Source of the DNA: Bradyrhizobium sp. Rc3b
GTDB lineage: Bacteria > Pseudomonadota > Alphaproteobacteria > Rhizobiales > Xanthobacteraceae
DNA: 64,000 nt
Direction of reading: 5' to 3'
Assembly (NCBI RefSeq): GCF_900114915.1
Contig: NZ_FOUS01000014.1
Coordinates: 62,001 to 126,000, forward strand
Within the stretch, counting starts at the first letter, position 1; each line of letters opens with the position of its first letter. Positions 26,376 to 34,903 of this stretch are shown here, in pieces. The position numbers and the translations under genes are program-made. Under the pieces are notes generated by a model. That model saw only the letters and a list, made by a program, of their open reading frames with translations. It did no database searches and was not told where the DNA came from.

Positions 26376-27536
26376 ATGACCGCTGCCCTCCGTTTCGATC
26401 CGATCCGCCTGCCCGAGAAGTGCGAGCAATTGCGTAAGGAAGTGCGCGCCTTCCTCGCCGAAGAAATCGCCGCCGGCACCTTCGATCCGCACACGCCCAA
26501 TCGCGAAGACACCGACGCGCCGGAATTTTCCCGTCGGGTCGGCGCCAAGGGCTGGCTCGGGATGACCTGGCCGAAGAAATACGGCGGCCAGGAGCGCTCC
26601 TTCCTCGAACGTTACGTGGTGACCGAGGAGATGCGCGTCGCGAATGCGCCCACGCGGCGCTTCTTCGTGGCCGACCGCCAGAGCGGACCGGTGCTGCTGA
26701 AATACGCGCCTGAACATATCAAGATGGACATCCTGCCGCGGATCTGTCGCGGCGAGATCTGCTTTGCGATCGGCATGAGCGAGCCGAATTCCGGCTCCGA
26801 CCTGTTCGCGGCAAAGACGCGCGCGACCAAGACCGACGGCGGCTATCTGATCAACGGCACCAAGATCTGGACCTCGTCGGCCCACATCGCCGACTACATG
26901 ATCGCGATCTTCCGGACCTCACAGCCGACCAAGGAAAACCGCCGTCACGGCCTGACGCAATTCCTGGTCAAGATGAAGCAGCCGGGCATCAAGGTGAACC
27001 CGATCGGCCAGATCACCGGCCAGTACGAGTTCAACGAGGTCGTCTTCACCGATTTCTTCGTCCCCGACGATCACGTGCTCGGCGAGGTCGACGGCGCCTG
27101 GAAGCAGGCGACGAGCGAACTCGCCTATGAGCGTTCGGGCCCCGAGCGTTTCCTCGAAACCTATTACGTGCTGACCGAGCTGGTCCGTGCGGTCGGCCCC
27201 AACCCGGATACGCGCAGCGCCGAAGGCATCGGGCGCCTGGTGGCGCAGCTCCATACCATGCGGCGCATGTCGGTCTCGGTCGCCGGCATGCTGCAGGCCG
27301 GCAAGGAGCCTGTGGTCGAGGCGTCCATCGTCAAGGACATCGGCACGGTGTGGGAGCAGCAGCTCCCGCACCGTGTCCGCGACCTTGCTGCTTTCGTCGA
27401 GGAGACCGCGACCAACCGCGAGACCTTGGAGCGGCAGCTCGACTTCGCCATCAAGACCGCACCGAAACTCACCATCCAGGGCGGCACCACCGAGGTGCTG
27501 CGCGGCATCATCGCCCGCGGATTGGGCCTGCGCTAA
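26376..27536 (+). CDS. Acyl-CoA dehydrogenase
   Basis: About 386 residues. Here the central domain is complete: CFAIGMSEPNSGSDLFAAKT and GYLINGTKIWTSSAHIADYM, followed by NEVVFTDFFVPDDHVLGEVD and the C-terminal TIQGGTTEVLRGIIARGLGL. AGGGAGAG precedes the ATG at 26376. The gene follows the shorter homologue at 25295 and precedes a crotonase, so the three likely act in sequence on one CoA thioester. Confidence 0.92.
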   Translation: MTAALRFDPIRLPEKCEQLRKEVRAFLAEEIAAGTFDPHTPNREDTDAPEFSRRVGAKGWLGMTWPKKYGGQERSFLERYVVTEEMRVANAPTRRFFVADRQSGPVLLKYAPEHIKMDILPRICRGEICFAIGMSEPNSGSDLFAAKTRATKTDGGYLINGTKIWTSSAHIADYMIAIFRTSQPTKENRRHGLTQFLVKMKQPGIKVNPIGQITGQYEFNEVVFTDFFVPDDHVLGEVDGAWKQATSELAYERSGPERFLETYYVLTELVRAVGPNPDTRSAEGIGRLVAQLHTMRRMSVSVAGMLQAGKEPVVEASIVKDIGTVWEQQLPHRVRDLAAFVEETATNRETLERQLDFAIKTAPKLTIQGGTTEVLRGIIARGLGLR

Positions 27537-27552
27537 TCATTCGAGGATCATC

Positions 27553-28365
27553 ATGACCACCTACAAAGACATCGGCGTCGAAAAAGTCGGACACGTCGGC
27601 ACCATCGAGATCCGCCGCCCGCCGCTGAACTTCTTCGACATCTCGCTGATCAACCAGATCGCCGATGCGCTCGACGAATTCGACCGCGACATCGAGATCC
27701 GCGCCTCCGTTCTCTCGGCGCAGGGCAAGGCGTTCTGCGCCGGCGCGAACTTTGGCGACCCGGCGCGGCAGGCGCAGGAGGCGCGCGAGGCCGAGAAGAA
27801 GGGCGACCCCGCCGACAATCTCGGGCCGATCAACCATCTCTACATCCAGGCCGTGCGCATCTTCCGCGCCAAGAAGCCGATCGTCGCCGCCGTGCAGGGC
27901 GCCGCCATCGGCGGCGGATTGGGTCTCGCGGTTTCGGCGGACTTCCGCGTCACCTGCCCCGAAGCGCGCTTCTCAGCCAACTTCACCAAGCTTGGCTTCC
28001 ATCCCGGCTTCGGCCTGACGACGACTCTTCCTGAGCTGATCGGCAAGAACAACGCCGAGCTGATGTTCTACACCAGCCGCCGCGTCACCGGCGAAGAAGC
28101 CGTGAAGTGGGGCCTCGCCAACGAGCTGGTGCCACAGGACCAGGTCAAGGCGGCCGCGATGAAGCTCGCCGGCGAGATCGCCGAATGCTCCCCGCTCGGC
28201 CTGCTCTCAACCCGCGCCACGATGCGCAATGGCCTCGCCGACCGCGTCATCGCCGCGACCAACCACGAACTCGCCGAGCAGACCCGGCTGCGCGCGACGG
28301 AGGATTTCAAGGAAGGCGTGAAGGCCACGGAAGAACGGCGCGCGGCGAATTTCAAGGGGCGATAG
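27553..28365 (+). CDS. Enoyl-CoA hydratase/isomerase
   Basis: About 270 residues. IEIRRPPLNFFDISLINQIA, FCAGANFGDPARQAQEAREA, and the oxyanion/catalytic segment VQGAAIGGGLGLAVSADFRV are crotonase marks; TSRRVTGEEAVKWGLANELV is the C-terminal family motif. GAGGATC lies ahead of the ATG. It is the third gene of the run with the two acyl-CoA dehydrogenases. Confidence 0.9.
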   Translation: MTTYKDIGVEKVGHVGTIEIRRPPLNFFDISLINQIADALDEFDRDIEIRASVLSAQGKAFCAGANFGDPARQAQEAREAEKKGDPADNLGPINHLYIQAVRIFRAKKPIVAAVQGAAIGGGLGLAVSADFRVTCPEARFSANFTKLGFHPGFGLTTTLPELIGKNNAELMFYTSRRVTGEEAVKWGLANELVPQDQVKAAAMKLAGEIAECSPLGLLSTRATMRNGLADRVIAATNHELAEQTRLRATEDFKEGVKATEERRAANFKGR

Positions 28366-28401
28366 TCGACGTATCGCGCCGGCGCTTCGGCAATTTCTCC
28401 T

Positions 28402-28531
28402 GTCGTCCCCGCGAAAGCGGGGCCCCATAACCACAGGAAGAAGCTATAGGGCGCAGACCGTCACCACGAATCTTCGCCAAACTCCTCCCTGTAGTTATGG
28501 GTCCCGGGTTCGCTTCGCGCCCCGGGACGAC
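28402..28531. repeat. Paired palindromic repeat, family C
   Basis: GTCGTCCCCGCGAAAGCGGG with CATAACCACAGGAAG on the left; CTCCCTGTAGTTATGGG and CGCGCCCCGGGACGAC on the right. It lies between convergent genes. Confidence 0.82.
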
Positions 28532-28550
28532 AATGGTGTTTGTGGCCTCG

Positions 28551-30665
28551 CTACTTCCTCCCCACCACCAGCGCATCGACGATCGTCACGCCCTGCCCCT
28601 CGGTGTGCACCAGGACCGGATTGAGCTCGATCTCGGCGATCTCCTTTGCATGCCGCGCGGCGAGCACTGAAACGTCGGCGATCAACCGCGACAAAGCCGC
28701 AACGTCCGCCTTCACCGCTCCACGAAACCCATTGAGGAGCGGCGCAGCCTTCAAGCCCGCCAGCATCGCACCCGCCTCCTCCGCACTCACCGGCGCCGGG
28801 CGGTAGACGACGTCGCGGGACAGCTCGGTGGTGATGCCGCCGAGACCCACCATCACCATGGGACCGAACGTCTCGTCGGTCATCGTGCCGACGATGATCT
28901 CGACGCCCTTCTTCGCCATCGGGCCGACCAGCACGCCTTGGATATCCGCCTCCGGCCGGTGCCGGCGCGCATTGTCCAGCAGCGCCTCGAATGCCAGAAA
29001 CACCTCGCCCTTGGTGGTGATGTTGACGCGCACGCCACCGACTTCGCTCTTATGGGCGATATCAGGCGACTGAATCTTCATCGCCAGGGGAAAGCCGACG
29101 CGGGTGACGGCTCCGTCGAGCTCGTTCTTGTCTCTCACCAGCACCTCATCCGGCAGTGCGATGCCGGCGGTGCGGAGCAACGCCTTGCTGTCGGCCTCGG
29201 ACAGAACGGGCGATTTCAGATGCGTAGAAAGATCGCGCGCCGGCAGCCGCGCTGTGTCCGCAGGTAGCGGCAGCTTGAAACTGGCGTAGTCGACGAGCCG
29301 ACGCATCGCGACGCCGACATGGGTGAGGCCCGAGAGCACGACGACGCCGGATTTGGCGAGCTCGCGGCGGGCGAAGTCGGACGGCACCGTATAGGAATAG
29401 AACACCACCGGCTTGCGTTGCGCCGACAGCACCGGCGTCAGCTCCTCCTCCTTGAAGGGCTTGCGCACCTCGCTCGACAGCGACAGCACGACCAGGATCG
29501 CATCGACCTCGTCGGAGGCAGTGAGCACATCGACGCTCTTCTGCAAGCCGCCAGAGGTGACGCCTTGCGCGGTGACGTCGATCGGGTTGCGCGCCGTGCC
29601 ATAGGACGGCATCAACTGCTTGATCCCCGCCTGGACCTTTTCTGACAGCTCCGGCACCTGCAAGCCTTGCAGCGCCACCGCATCGGCGCCCCAGATGCCG
29701 GCGCCGCCGGAGACGGTGACGACGGCAACGCGATCGCCGTTCGGCAGCGGATTGCTGGCAAGCACCGCCGCGATCGTCAGCGCTTCATCCAGATCGTTGG
29801 AGACGATGAAGCCGTATTTTGCGAACACCGCGTCATAGGCCGCCGACCAGCCGGCCATGCTCGCGGTATGCGAGGCAGCCGCGCGCTGGCCTGCGCCGGA
29901 GCGGCCGACTTTTGTCACGATCACCGGCTTTTTCATCTCCGCAGCGCGCCGGGCGGCGACGAGAAATTTGTCGACGTCGCGGATGCCCTCGATGAACAGC
30001 AGGATCACGTCGGTCGAGGAATCCTGCACCATGTAATCCAGGAACTCGCCGGCGCCGAGATCGGATTCATTGCCGGTGCTGACGACATAGCTGACGGCGA
30101 TTCCGAGGGCCCGCGCGCGATGATAATAGGCGAAGCCAATGCCGCCGCTCTGCGCGACGATGCCGATCCGTTTTTTGCTGGCAACAAGCGGCACCACGCC
30201 TGGCTTGACATCGACGGCCGGACTGAATGTCGCCGCCACGCGCTGCACCTGACTGAAGAAGCCCTCGGCGTTCGGCCCGGATATCCGCATGCCGGTGCGC
30301 TTCGCCAGCGCCGCGATCGCGTCCTGCATCGCCGCGCTGTCGCCGCCCTCCTCGGCAAAGCCGGAGGAGATGATCACGGCGTTCCTGACGCCGGCGGCAG
30401 CGCATTGCTCGAGCGCGGGAAGCACGGCGCGGGCGGGGATGATGATGACGGCAAGGTCGATCGGCGCGCCGATCTCGCCGATCGATTTGTAACAGGCGAG
30501 CCCGTCGATATCGGCGTAGTTCGGGTTCACCGGGTAGATCGTCCCGGGATATTCGTTCTTGCGCAGCATCGACAACAGCCGCCCCGGGATCTTCTCGTGG
30601 TCGCGCGAGGCGCCGATCAGCGCGATGCTGGCGGGCGCGAAGAAGCTGTCGAGCGGATGCGGCAT
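28551..30665 (-). CDS. Acetate-CoA ligase family protein (NDP-forming acyl-CoA synthetase)
   Basis: About 704 residues. The CoA-binding domain opens with FFAPASIALIGASRDHEKIP; the central succinyl-CoA-synthetase-like part contains IGIVAQSGGIGFAYYHRARA and YVVSTGNESDLGAGEFLDYM, and the C-terminal ATP-grasp-like part DIAHKSEVGGVRVN. The nucleotide-linked histidine expected around SHTASMAG is present. It makes acyl-CoA from acid with ATP (ADP-forming). AAGGAC precedes the ATG at 30665. It lies downstream of VOC and crotonase genes and faces the acyl-CoA dehydrogenase run. Confidence 0.87.
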   Translation of the reverse strand: MPHPLDSFFAPASIALIGASRDHEKIPGRLLSMLRKNEYPGTIYPVNPNYADIDGLACYKSIGEIGAPIDLAVIIIPARAVLPALEQCAAAGVRNAVIISSGFAEEGGDSAAMQDAIAALAKRTGMRISGPNAEGFFSQVQRVAATFSPAVDVKPGVVPLVASKKRIGIVAQSGGIGFAYYHRARALGIAVSYVVSTGNESDLGAGEFLDYMVQDSSTDVILLFIEGIRDVDKFLVAARRAAEMKKPVIVTKVGRSGAGQRAAASHTASMAGWSAAYDAVFAKYGFIVSNDLDEALTIAAVLASNPLPNGDRVAVVTVSGGAGIWGADAVALQGLQVPELSEKVQAGIKQLMPSYGTARNPIDVTAQGVTSGGLQKSVDVLTASDEVDAILVVLSLSSEVRKPFKEEELTPVLSAQRKPVVFYSYTVPSDFARRELAKSGVVVLSGLTHVGVAMRRLVDYASFKLPLPADTARLPARDLSTHLKSPVLSEADSKALLRTAGIALPDEVLVRDKNELDGAVTRVGFPLAMKIQSPDIAHKSEVGGVRVNITTKGEVFLAFEALLDNARRHRPEADIQGVLVGPMAKKGVEIIVGTMTDETFGPMVMVGLGGITTELSRDVVYRPAPVSAEEAGAMLAGLKAAPLLNGFRGAVKADVAALSRLIADVSVLAARHAKEIAEIELNPVLVHTEGQGVTIVDALVVGRK

Positions 30666-30707
30666 AGGACGAGTCCTTCTTATTGTTGGCTGCACCGCAT
30701 CTCTCAC

Positions 30708-30816
30708 CGTCATCCTGAGGCGCCGGAGCGCAGCGGAGGCCTCGAAGGATGAACGGCCCCACCGTGGCCGTCGCCCTTCGAGGCTCGCCGAAGGGGCGAG
30801 CACCTCAGGGTGACGG
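30708..30816. repeat. Paired palindromic repeat, family B
   Basis: CGTCATCCTGAGGCGCCGGA and GCCTCGAAGGATGAACGG are mirrored by GCCCTTCGAGGC and CACCTCAGGGTGACGG. It lies between co-directional genes of one run. Confidence 0.82.
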
Positions 30817-30831
30817 ATAACGGTGGAGGGA

Positions 30832-31584
30832 TCAACTGACGCGGAACGTCACGCCGCCCAGCAGAAACTCGTTCCCCGCCACCGCAAGCCCCCTCGCCTT
30901 CGCGGCGTGCAGCACCTGCGCAACGTCGGCCACCCGAAACTCCAGCGCGCTCATGATCTCGCTGGCGCCTTTTACGAAACGGAAGGCCGCATTGGGCAGT
31001 TTCAGCTCGGCACCTTCAGGCACAATGCCGATGATCTTCCCCCAATGCTCCGCCAGCCCCTTCGGATCCGGGCTCTGCATCTCCACGCCGGTCAGCGTCT
31101 GCGTCACGTCCTTGCGGATGAATTTCTGCCAGTCCGGTCCGGCCGGCGGATATGGCCCCAAAATATCATCGCTGCCTTCGGTGTGATTGAACTCGATGAA
31201 GGCAGCACGGCAGTCGCGGGGGTGAAGCTGGACGCCGTGATAGGGCGCATGGTCGATCACGTTGGCGGTGCGCACGCCAAGCGCATTGGCGTTGCGACCG
31301 CGCTCGTCGGGATCATTGCAGCAGAAGATCGCCATATAGCCGCCGCGGCCGCCGGTCTTCTCGATGAAGCGGCCGGCCGTGGTACCGCCCTTGAAGGGTG
31401 CGACCACCTCCAGCAAAATCGTGTCGACCGGTAGCAGCGCATTCTCCAGGCCGTATTTCGCGACATTACCGTCGCGGTAGCACACGGCGAGGCCCATGAT
31501 CTCCGCGATGTCGGAGATCACGGGCGCGAGCTGCGGCGCGACCAGGCAGATCTGCCGCAACCGCATATAGGGCGCCATGGTCAT
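30832..31584 (-). CDS. VOC-family/glyoxalase-like protein
   Basis: A 250-residue protein with two VOC modules: LRQICLVAPQLAPVISDIAE (first) and VTQTLTGVEMQSPDPKGLAE (second), each followed by short strands typical of the fold. It may be a lyase, epimerase or a binding protein; methylmalonyl-CoA-epimerase-like roles would fit a CoA pathway but are inference. The ATG at 31584 overlaps the stop of the upstream crotonase by four bases (ATGA), so the two are translationally coupled. Confidence 0.8.
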   Translation of the reverse strand: MTMAPYMRLRQICLVAPQLAPVISDIAEIMGLAVCYRDGNVAKYGLENALLPVDTILLEVVAPFKGGTTAGRFIEKTGGRGGYMAIFCCNDPDERGRNANALGVRTANVIDHAPYHGVQLHPRDCRAAFIEFNHTEGSDDILGPYPPAGPDWQKFIRKDVTQTLTGVEMQSPDPKGLAEHWGKIIGIVPEGAELKLPNAAFRFVKGASEIMSALEFRVADVAQVLHAAKARGLAVAGNEFLLGGVTFRVS

Positions 31585-32372
31585 ACGCCCCTGAAGGTCG
31601 GCTTGCGCTTCTCGACGAAGGCCTTTGCGGCCTCCTTGTGATCCTCGGTGTCGCCGCAGCGGGTGTGATGGATCGCCTCGCCGTCAAAACAGTCTTCCAG
31701 CGCCAGATGCTCGGCATTGTTGATGTTGCGCTTGATGAAGCCGAGCGCGATCGACGGCCCTTGCGCCAGCGACAGCGCGACCTCGTGCGCGGCGGCATCG
31801 ATCTCGGCGTCGGGCACGACCTTGGTCACCATGCCGATCGCATGCGCTTCCTTGGCCGTGAGCACCGGCGACATCAGATAGAGCTCGCGCGCCCGCGCGC
31901 TGCCGAGCAGCTGCGTCAGGAAATAGGTCCCGCCGTAATCGCCGGAGAAGCCGACCTTGGCGAAGGCTGTCGTGATCTTGCAGGATTCCGAGGCGATGCG
32001 CAGGTCACAGGACAGCGCCATCGACAGGCCGGCGCCAGCCGCGGCGCCGTCGAGCTGCGCCACCACGGGCTTCGGCATCTGGTGCAGGATGCGCGAGACC
32101 TCCATGCCGCGGCGCAGATTCGCAAGCTTCTGCTCGAACGGCAGCGGCGCGCGGCCCGCGGCCATCGACTTGACGTCGCCGCCGACGCAGAACGATCCGC
32201 CGGCCCCCTTGAACAGCACCGCGCGCACCTCCGGATCGTCAGCGGCGCGGCGTGCCGCTTCGACCAGCCCGGCCACCATCTCAGGGTTGAGCGCGTTCTT
32301 CCGCTCCGGACGGTTCATGGTGATGGTGAGCAGCCCGCCTTCGAGCTTTTGCAGGACCATGTCGTTGCTCAT
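31581..32372 (-). CDS. Enoyl-CoA hydratase/isomerase
   Basis: About 263 residues, MSNDMVLQKLEGGLLTITMN then RPERKNALNPEMVAGLVEAA. SFCVGGDVKSMAAG and QLDGAAAGAGLSMALSCDLR are the two oxyanion-hole segments; SPVLTAKEAHAIGMVTKVVP is the C-terminal motif. AAGGGAGA lies before the ATG at 32372. It is coupled to the VOC gene downstream and lies after a LivJ-type binding-protein gene. Confidence 0.9.
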   Translation of the reverse strand: MSNDMVLQKLEGGLLTITMNRPERKNALNPEMVAGLVEAARRAADDPEVRAVLFKGAGGSFCVGGDVKSMAAGRAPLPFEQKLANLRRGMEVSRILHQMPKPVVAQLDGAAAGAGLSMALSCDLRIASESCKITTAFAKVGFSGDYGGTYFLTQLLGSARARELYLMSPVLTAKEAHAIGMVTKVVPDAEIDAAAHEVALSLAQGPSIALGFIKRNINNAEHLALEDCFDGEAIHHTRCGDTEDHKEAAKAFVEKRKPTFRGV

Positions 32373-32398
32373 AGGGCGTCTCCCTTGTTGTTTTGCTC

Positions 32399-32502
32399 CG
32401 TCATTCCGGGGCGCGCGAAGCCCGAACCCGGAATCCATTTGTCGATAATCACTGCGGCCCGATGGATCCCAGGTTCGCGCTTACGCGCGCCCCGGGATGA
32501 CG
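32399..32502. repeat. Paired palindromic repeat, family E (CGTCATTCCGGGG type)
   Basis: CGTCATTCCGGGGCGCGCGA and AACCCGGAATCC on the left; GGATCCCAGGTTCGCGC and GCGCGCCCCGGGATGACG on the right. Only copy of this form in the window. Confidence 0.75.
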
Positions 32503-32509
32503 CTTCGCG

Positions 32510-33718
32510 TCACTTCTTCACCAGCGGGCAGCGCGACTGCTCCAGCGACTGGAACGCTTCGCTGCCGGGCACGGTGGCGAGCAGCTTGTAGTCGTCCCAG
32601 CGGCCCTTCGACTCCGACGGCTTCTTCACCTCGAACAGGTACATGTCGTGGATCATGCGGCCGTCCTCGCGGATCTTGCCACCCTTGGCGAAGAAGTCGT
32701 TGATCGGCGTCTCCTTCATCACCTTCATGACAGTCGCTGCATCGGTCGTGCCGGCCGCCTTCACCGCCTTCAGGTAGTGCGTGACGGAGGAGTAGACGCC
32801 GGCCTGCGCCGAGGTCGGCGGCCGCTTCACGCGCTCCTGAAAGCGCTTGGAGAAGGCGCGCGTCTCGTCGTTCATGTCCCAATAGAAGGCTTCCGCCAGT
32901 AGCAACCCCTGCGCGGTCTCCAGGCCGATCGAGTCGATATCGGTGACGAAGACGAGCAGCGGCGAGACTTTCTGACCGCCCTTCATGATCCCGAACTCCG
33001 CCGCCTGCTTGATGGCGTTGACGGTGTCGCCGCCGGCGTTCGCAAGCCCGATCACCTTGGCCTTCGAAGCCTGCGCCTGAAGCAGGAACGACGAGAAATC
33101 CGACGTGTTGAGCGGATGGCGCACGCTGCCTAGCACCTTGCCGCCGGTCTTGGTGACGACGGCACTGGTGTCCTTCTCCAGATCCTGGCCGAAGGCGTAA
33201 TCGGCGGTGAGGAAGTACCAGCTGTCGAGGCCGGACTTCACGGCCGCAAGGCCGGTCACATTGGCCTGGCCGTAGGTGTCGAACACGTAGTGGATGGTAT
33301 AGGGACCGCAGGCCTCGTTGGTGAGACGGATCGAGCCCGGACCGTTGAAGATGATGATCTTGTTGCGCGCCTTGGCGATCTCGCCTGCCGCAAGCGCGGT
33401 CGCGGAGGCCGCGACGTCGTAAATCATCTCGACGCCCTGGTTGTCGAGCATGTCGCGGGCGATGTTGGCGGAGAGATCGGCCTTGTTTTGATGATCGGCC
33501 GCCAGCACCTGGATCTTGCGCCCCAGCACCTCGCCGCCGAAATCCTCAACGGCCATCTTGGCCGCGGTCTCGCTGCCGGGTCCGGTGATGTCGGCATAGA
33601 GGCTCGACATGTCGAGGATGCCGCCGATCTTGAGAGGTGGCTTGTCCTGGGCCTGCGCGGCGGCGCTCGCACTGAGGGCAAACGCGGCGGCAAAAATGCC
33701 CGACAAAATTGTCTTCAT
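32510..33718 (-). CDS. ABC transporter substrate-binding protein (LivJ-like)
   Basis: A 402-residue periplasmic protein with signal peptide MKTILSGIFAAAFALSASAA ending AQAQ. KIGGILDMSSLYADITGPGS, AADHQNKADLSANIARDMLD and the DAVNAIKQAAEFG-like middle part match the branched-chain amino acid/amide (Peripla_BP_6) family. Members next to CoA-pathway genes in rhizobia usually bind aromatic or aliphatic acids rather than leucine. No permease or ATPase genes follow, so it would depend on a transporter encoded elsewhere. Confidence 0.9.
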   Translation of the reverse strand: MKTILSGIFAAAFALSASAAAQAQDKPPLKIGGILDMSSLYADITGPGSETAAKMAVEDFGGEVLGRKIQVLAADHQNKADLSANIARDMLDNQGVEMIYDVAASATALAAGEIAKARNKIIIFNGPGSIRLTNEACGPYTIHYVFDTYGQANVTGLAAVKSGLDSWYFLTADYAFGQDLEKDTSAVVTKTGGKVLGSVRHPLNTSDFSSFLLQAQASKAKVIGLANAGGDTVNAIKQAAEFGIMKGGQKVSPLLVFVTDIDSIGLETAQGLLLAEAFYWDMNDETRAFSKRFQERVKRPPTSAQAGVYSSVTHYLKAVKAAGTTDAATVMKVMKETPINDFFAKGGKIREDGRMIHDMYLFEVKKPSESKGRWDDYKLLATVPGSEAFQSLEQSRCPLVKK

Positions 33719-34109
33719 GGAAAACGATCTCCCTTATCGCGCCGTACTCTGATGGCGGCTTGGTTATTGCTCTTGGCAATCGCTGTTGCCGCAATCATGC
33801 CGCATGCGCAAGAGCGCAGCAAGCGCGAGGGCGCCATGCGAGTCTTGCGGTGGCGGCATGTTTTCCGCAAAACGGAATGGTGAGATGCGGAAACATGTTT
33901 CCACGTCATTGCGAGCGTGTGAGATGACATCGAAGCCCCGCACTCGCTGCCGTAGGGTGGGCAAAGGCGCGCTCTTCGCGCCGTGCCCACGAGTCGGCGC
34001 GATCGGCAAAGACGTGGGCACGCTTCGCTTTGCCCACCCTACGAGAGTCCCTTCGTCATTGGCATCGTTTGAGTTAGGATCGACGCACAACGCAACCTCT
34101 ACGGGTCAC
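33719..34109. other. Intergenic region containing a family A repeat
   Basis: About 390 bases. The first 230 bases hold no convincing gene; the repeat occupies 33951-34043. The remainder leads into the SNase gene. Confidence 0.5.
33951..34043. repeat. Paired palindromic repeat, family A
   Basis: CGTAGGGTGGGCAAAGGCGC with GTGCCCACGA on the left, and CGTGGGCACGCTTCGC with TTTGCCCACCCTACG on the right. It sits between divergently oriented genes. Confidence 0.85.
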
Positions 34110-34880
34110 GTGGCGCAACGGCTTCACCTCATCGTCGCATTCCTTCTCCTCGCGAGTCACACCGCGCTCGCGATGCCGTGCCAGTTCGAGTCGCAAAGCG
34201 AAGGCCGTGTCGCTGCGATCGTCGATGCGCGCAGCGTTCGTCTCGACGATGGCCGCGAGATCCGCCTCGCAGGCATCGAGACGACGGCGACGACGAAGCA
34301 GGCGCTGGCCTCACTGCTCGCGAGCCGCGACGTGACACTCCGCGGCAACGACGACACGCCCGACCGCTACGGCCGCCAGGGCGCGCTGGTCTTCATCGGC
34401 GAGAGCGACACCTCGGTGCAGGCCATGCTGCTCGCCCAGGGCGACGCCCTGGTGTCGGCCGAAATCACGGACAAGGACTGCGCGGCGGCCCTGATGGCGT
34501 CGGAGGCCGAGGCGCGGCGCCAAAAAAAGGGCAGTTGGGCTGACCCGTCGGCCATAAAAAACGCGGAAAGTCCGGACGATATTTTGGCGGGGATCGGGCG
34601 CTTTATGGTGGTCGAGGGCAAAGTCCTGTCGGTCCGGCAAGCTGGGGCAATGACCTACCTCAACTTCGGACGGAACTGGACACGTGGCTTTGCCGTGACT
34701 ATTTCAAAGCGCACGCTACCGGCGTTCGAAAATGCCGGGATCACCCTTAAGTCATTGGAAAGTAAGCGTATTCGAGTCCGAGGCTGGGTCGAGGGAAGTA
34801 CGGGGCCGCGCATCGATGTGCGTCTCTTGGGACAGGTTGAATTGCTGGGCGCAAACGAGCCTACTGGGGTAAGGCCTTAA
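34110..34880 (+). CDS. Thermonuclease (SNase-like) family protein
   Basis: About 256 residues from GTG 34110. A hydrophobic leader HLIVAFLLLASHTALA suggests export. The SNase-like domain shows VDARSVRLDDGREIRLAGIE, a KQALASLLASRDVTLRGNDD segment, DRYGRQGALVF and the SEAEARRQKKGSWAD tail. The usual catalytic arginine and glutamate are hard to match, so nuclease activity is not certain. The C-terminal part resembles an OB-like domain. A weak ribosome site leaves the start uncertain. It is 23 bases before the M48 gene. Confidence 0.78.
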   Translation: MAQRLHLIVAFLLLASHTALAMPCQFESQSEGRVAAIVDARSVRLDDGREIRLAGIETTATTKQALASLLASRDVTLRGNDDTPDRYGRQGALVFIGESDTSVQAMLLAQGDALVSAEITDKDCAAALMASEAEARRQKKGSWADPSAIKNAESPDDILAGIGRFMVVEGKVLSVRQAGAMTYLNFGRNWTRGFAVTISKRTLPAFENAGITLKSLESKRIRVRGWVEGSTGPRIDVRLLGQVELLGANEPTGVRP

Positions 34881-34903
34881 CGGCCGGGCACGGGTTAATT
34901 GAA

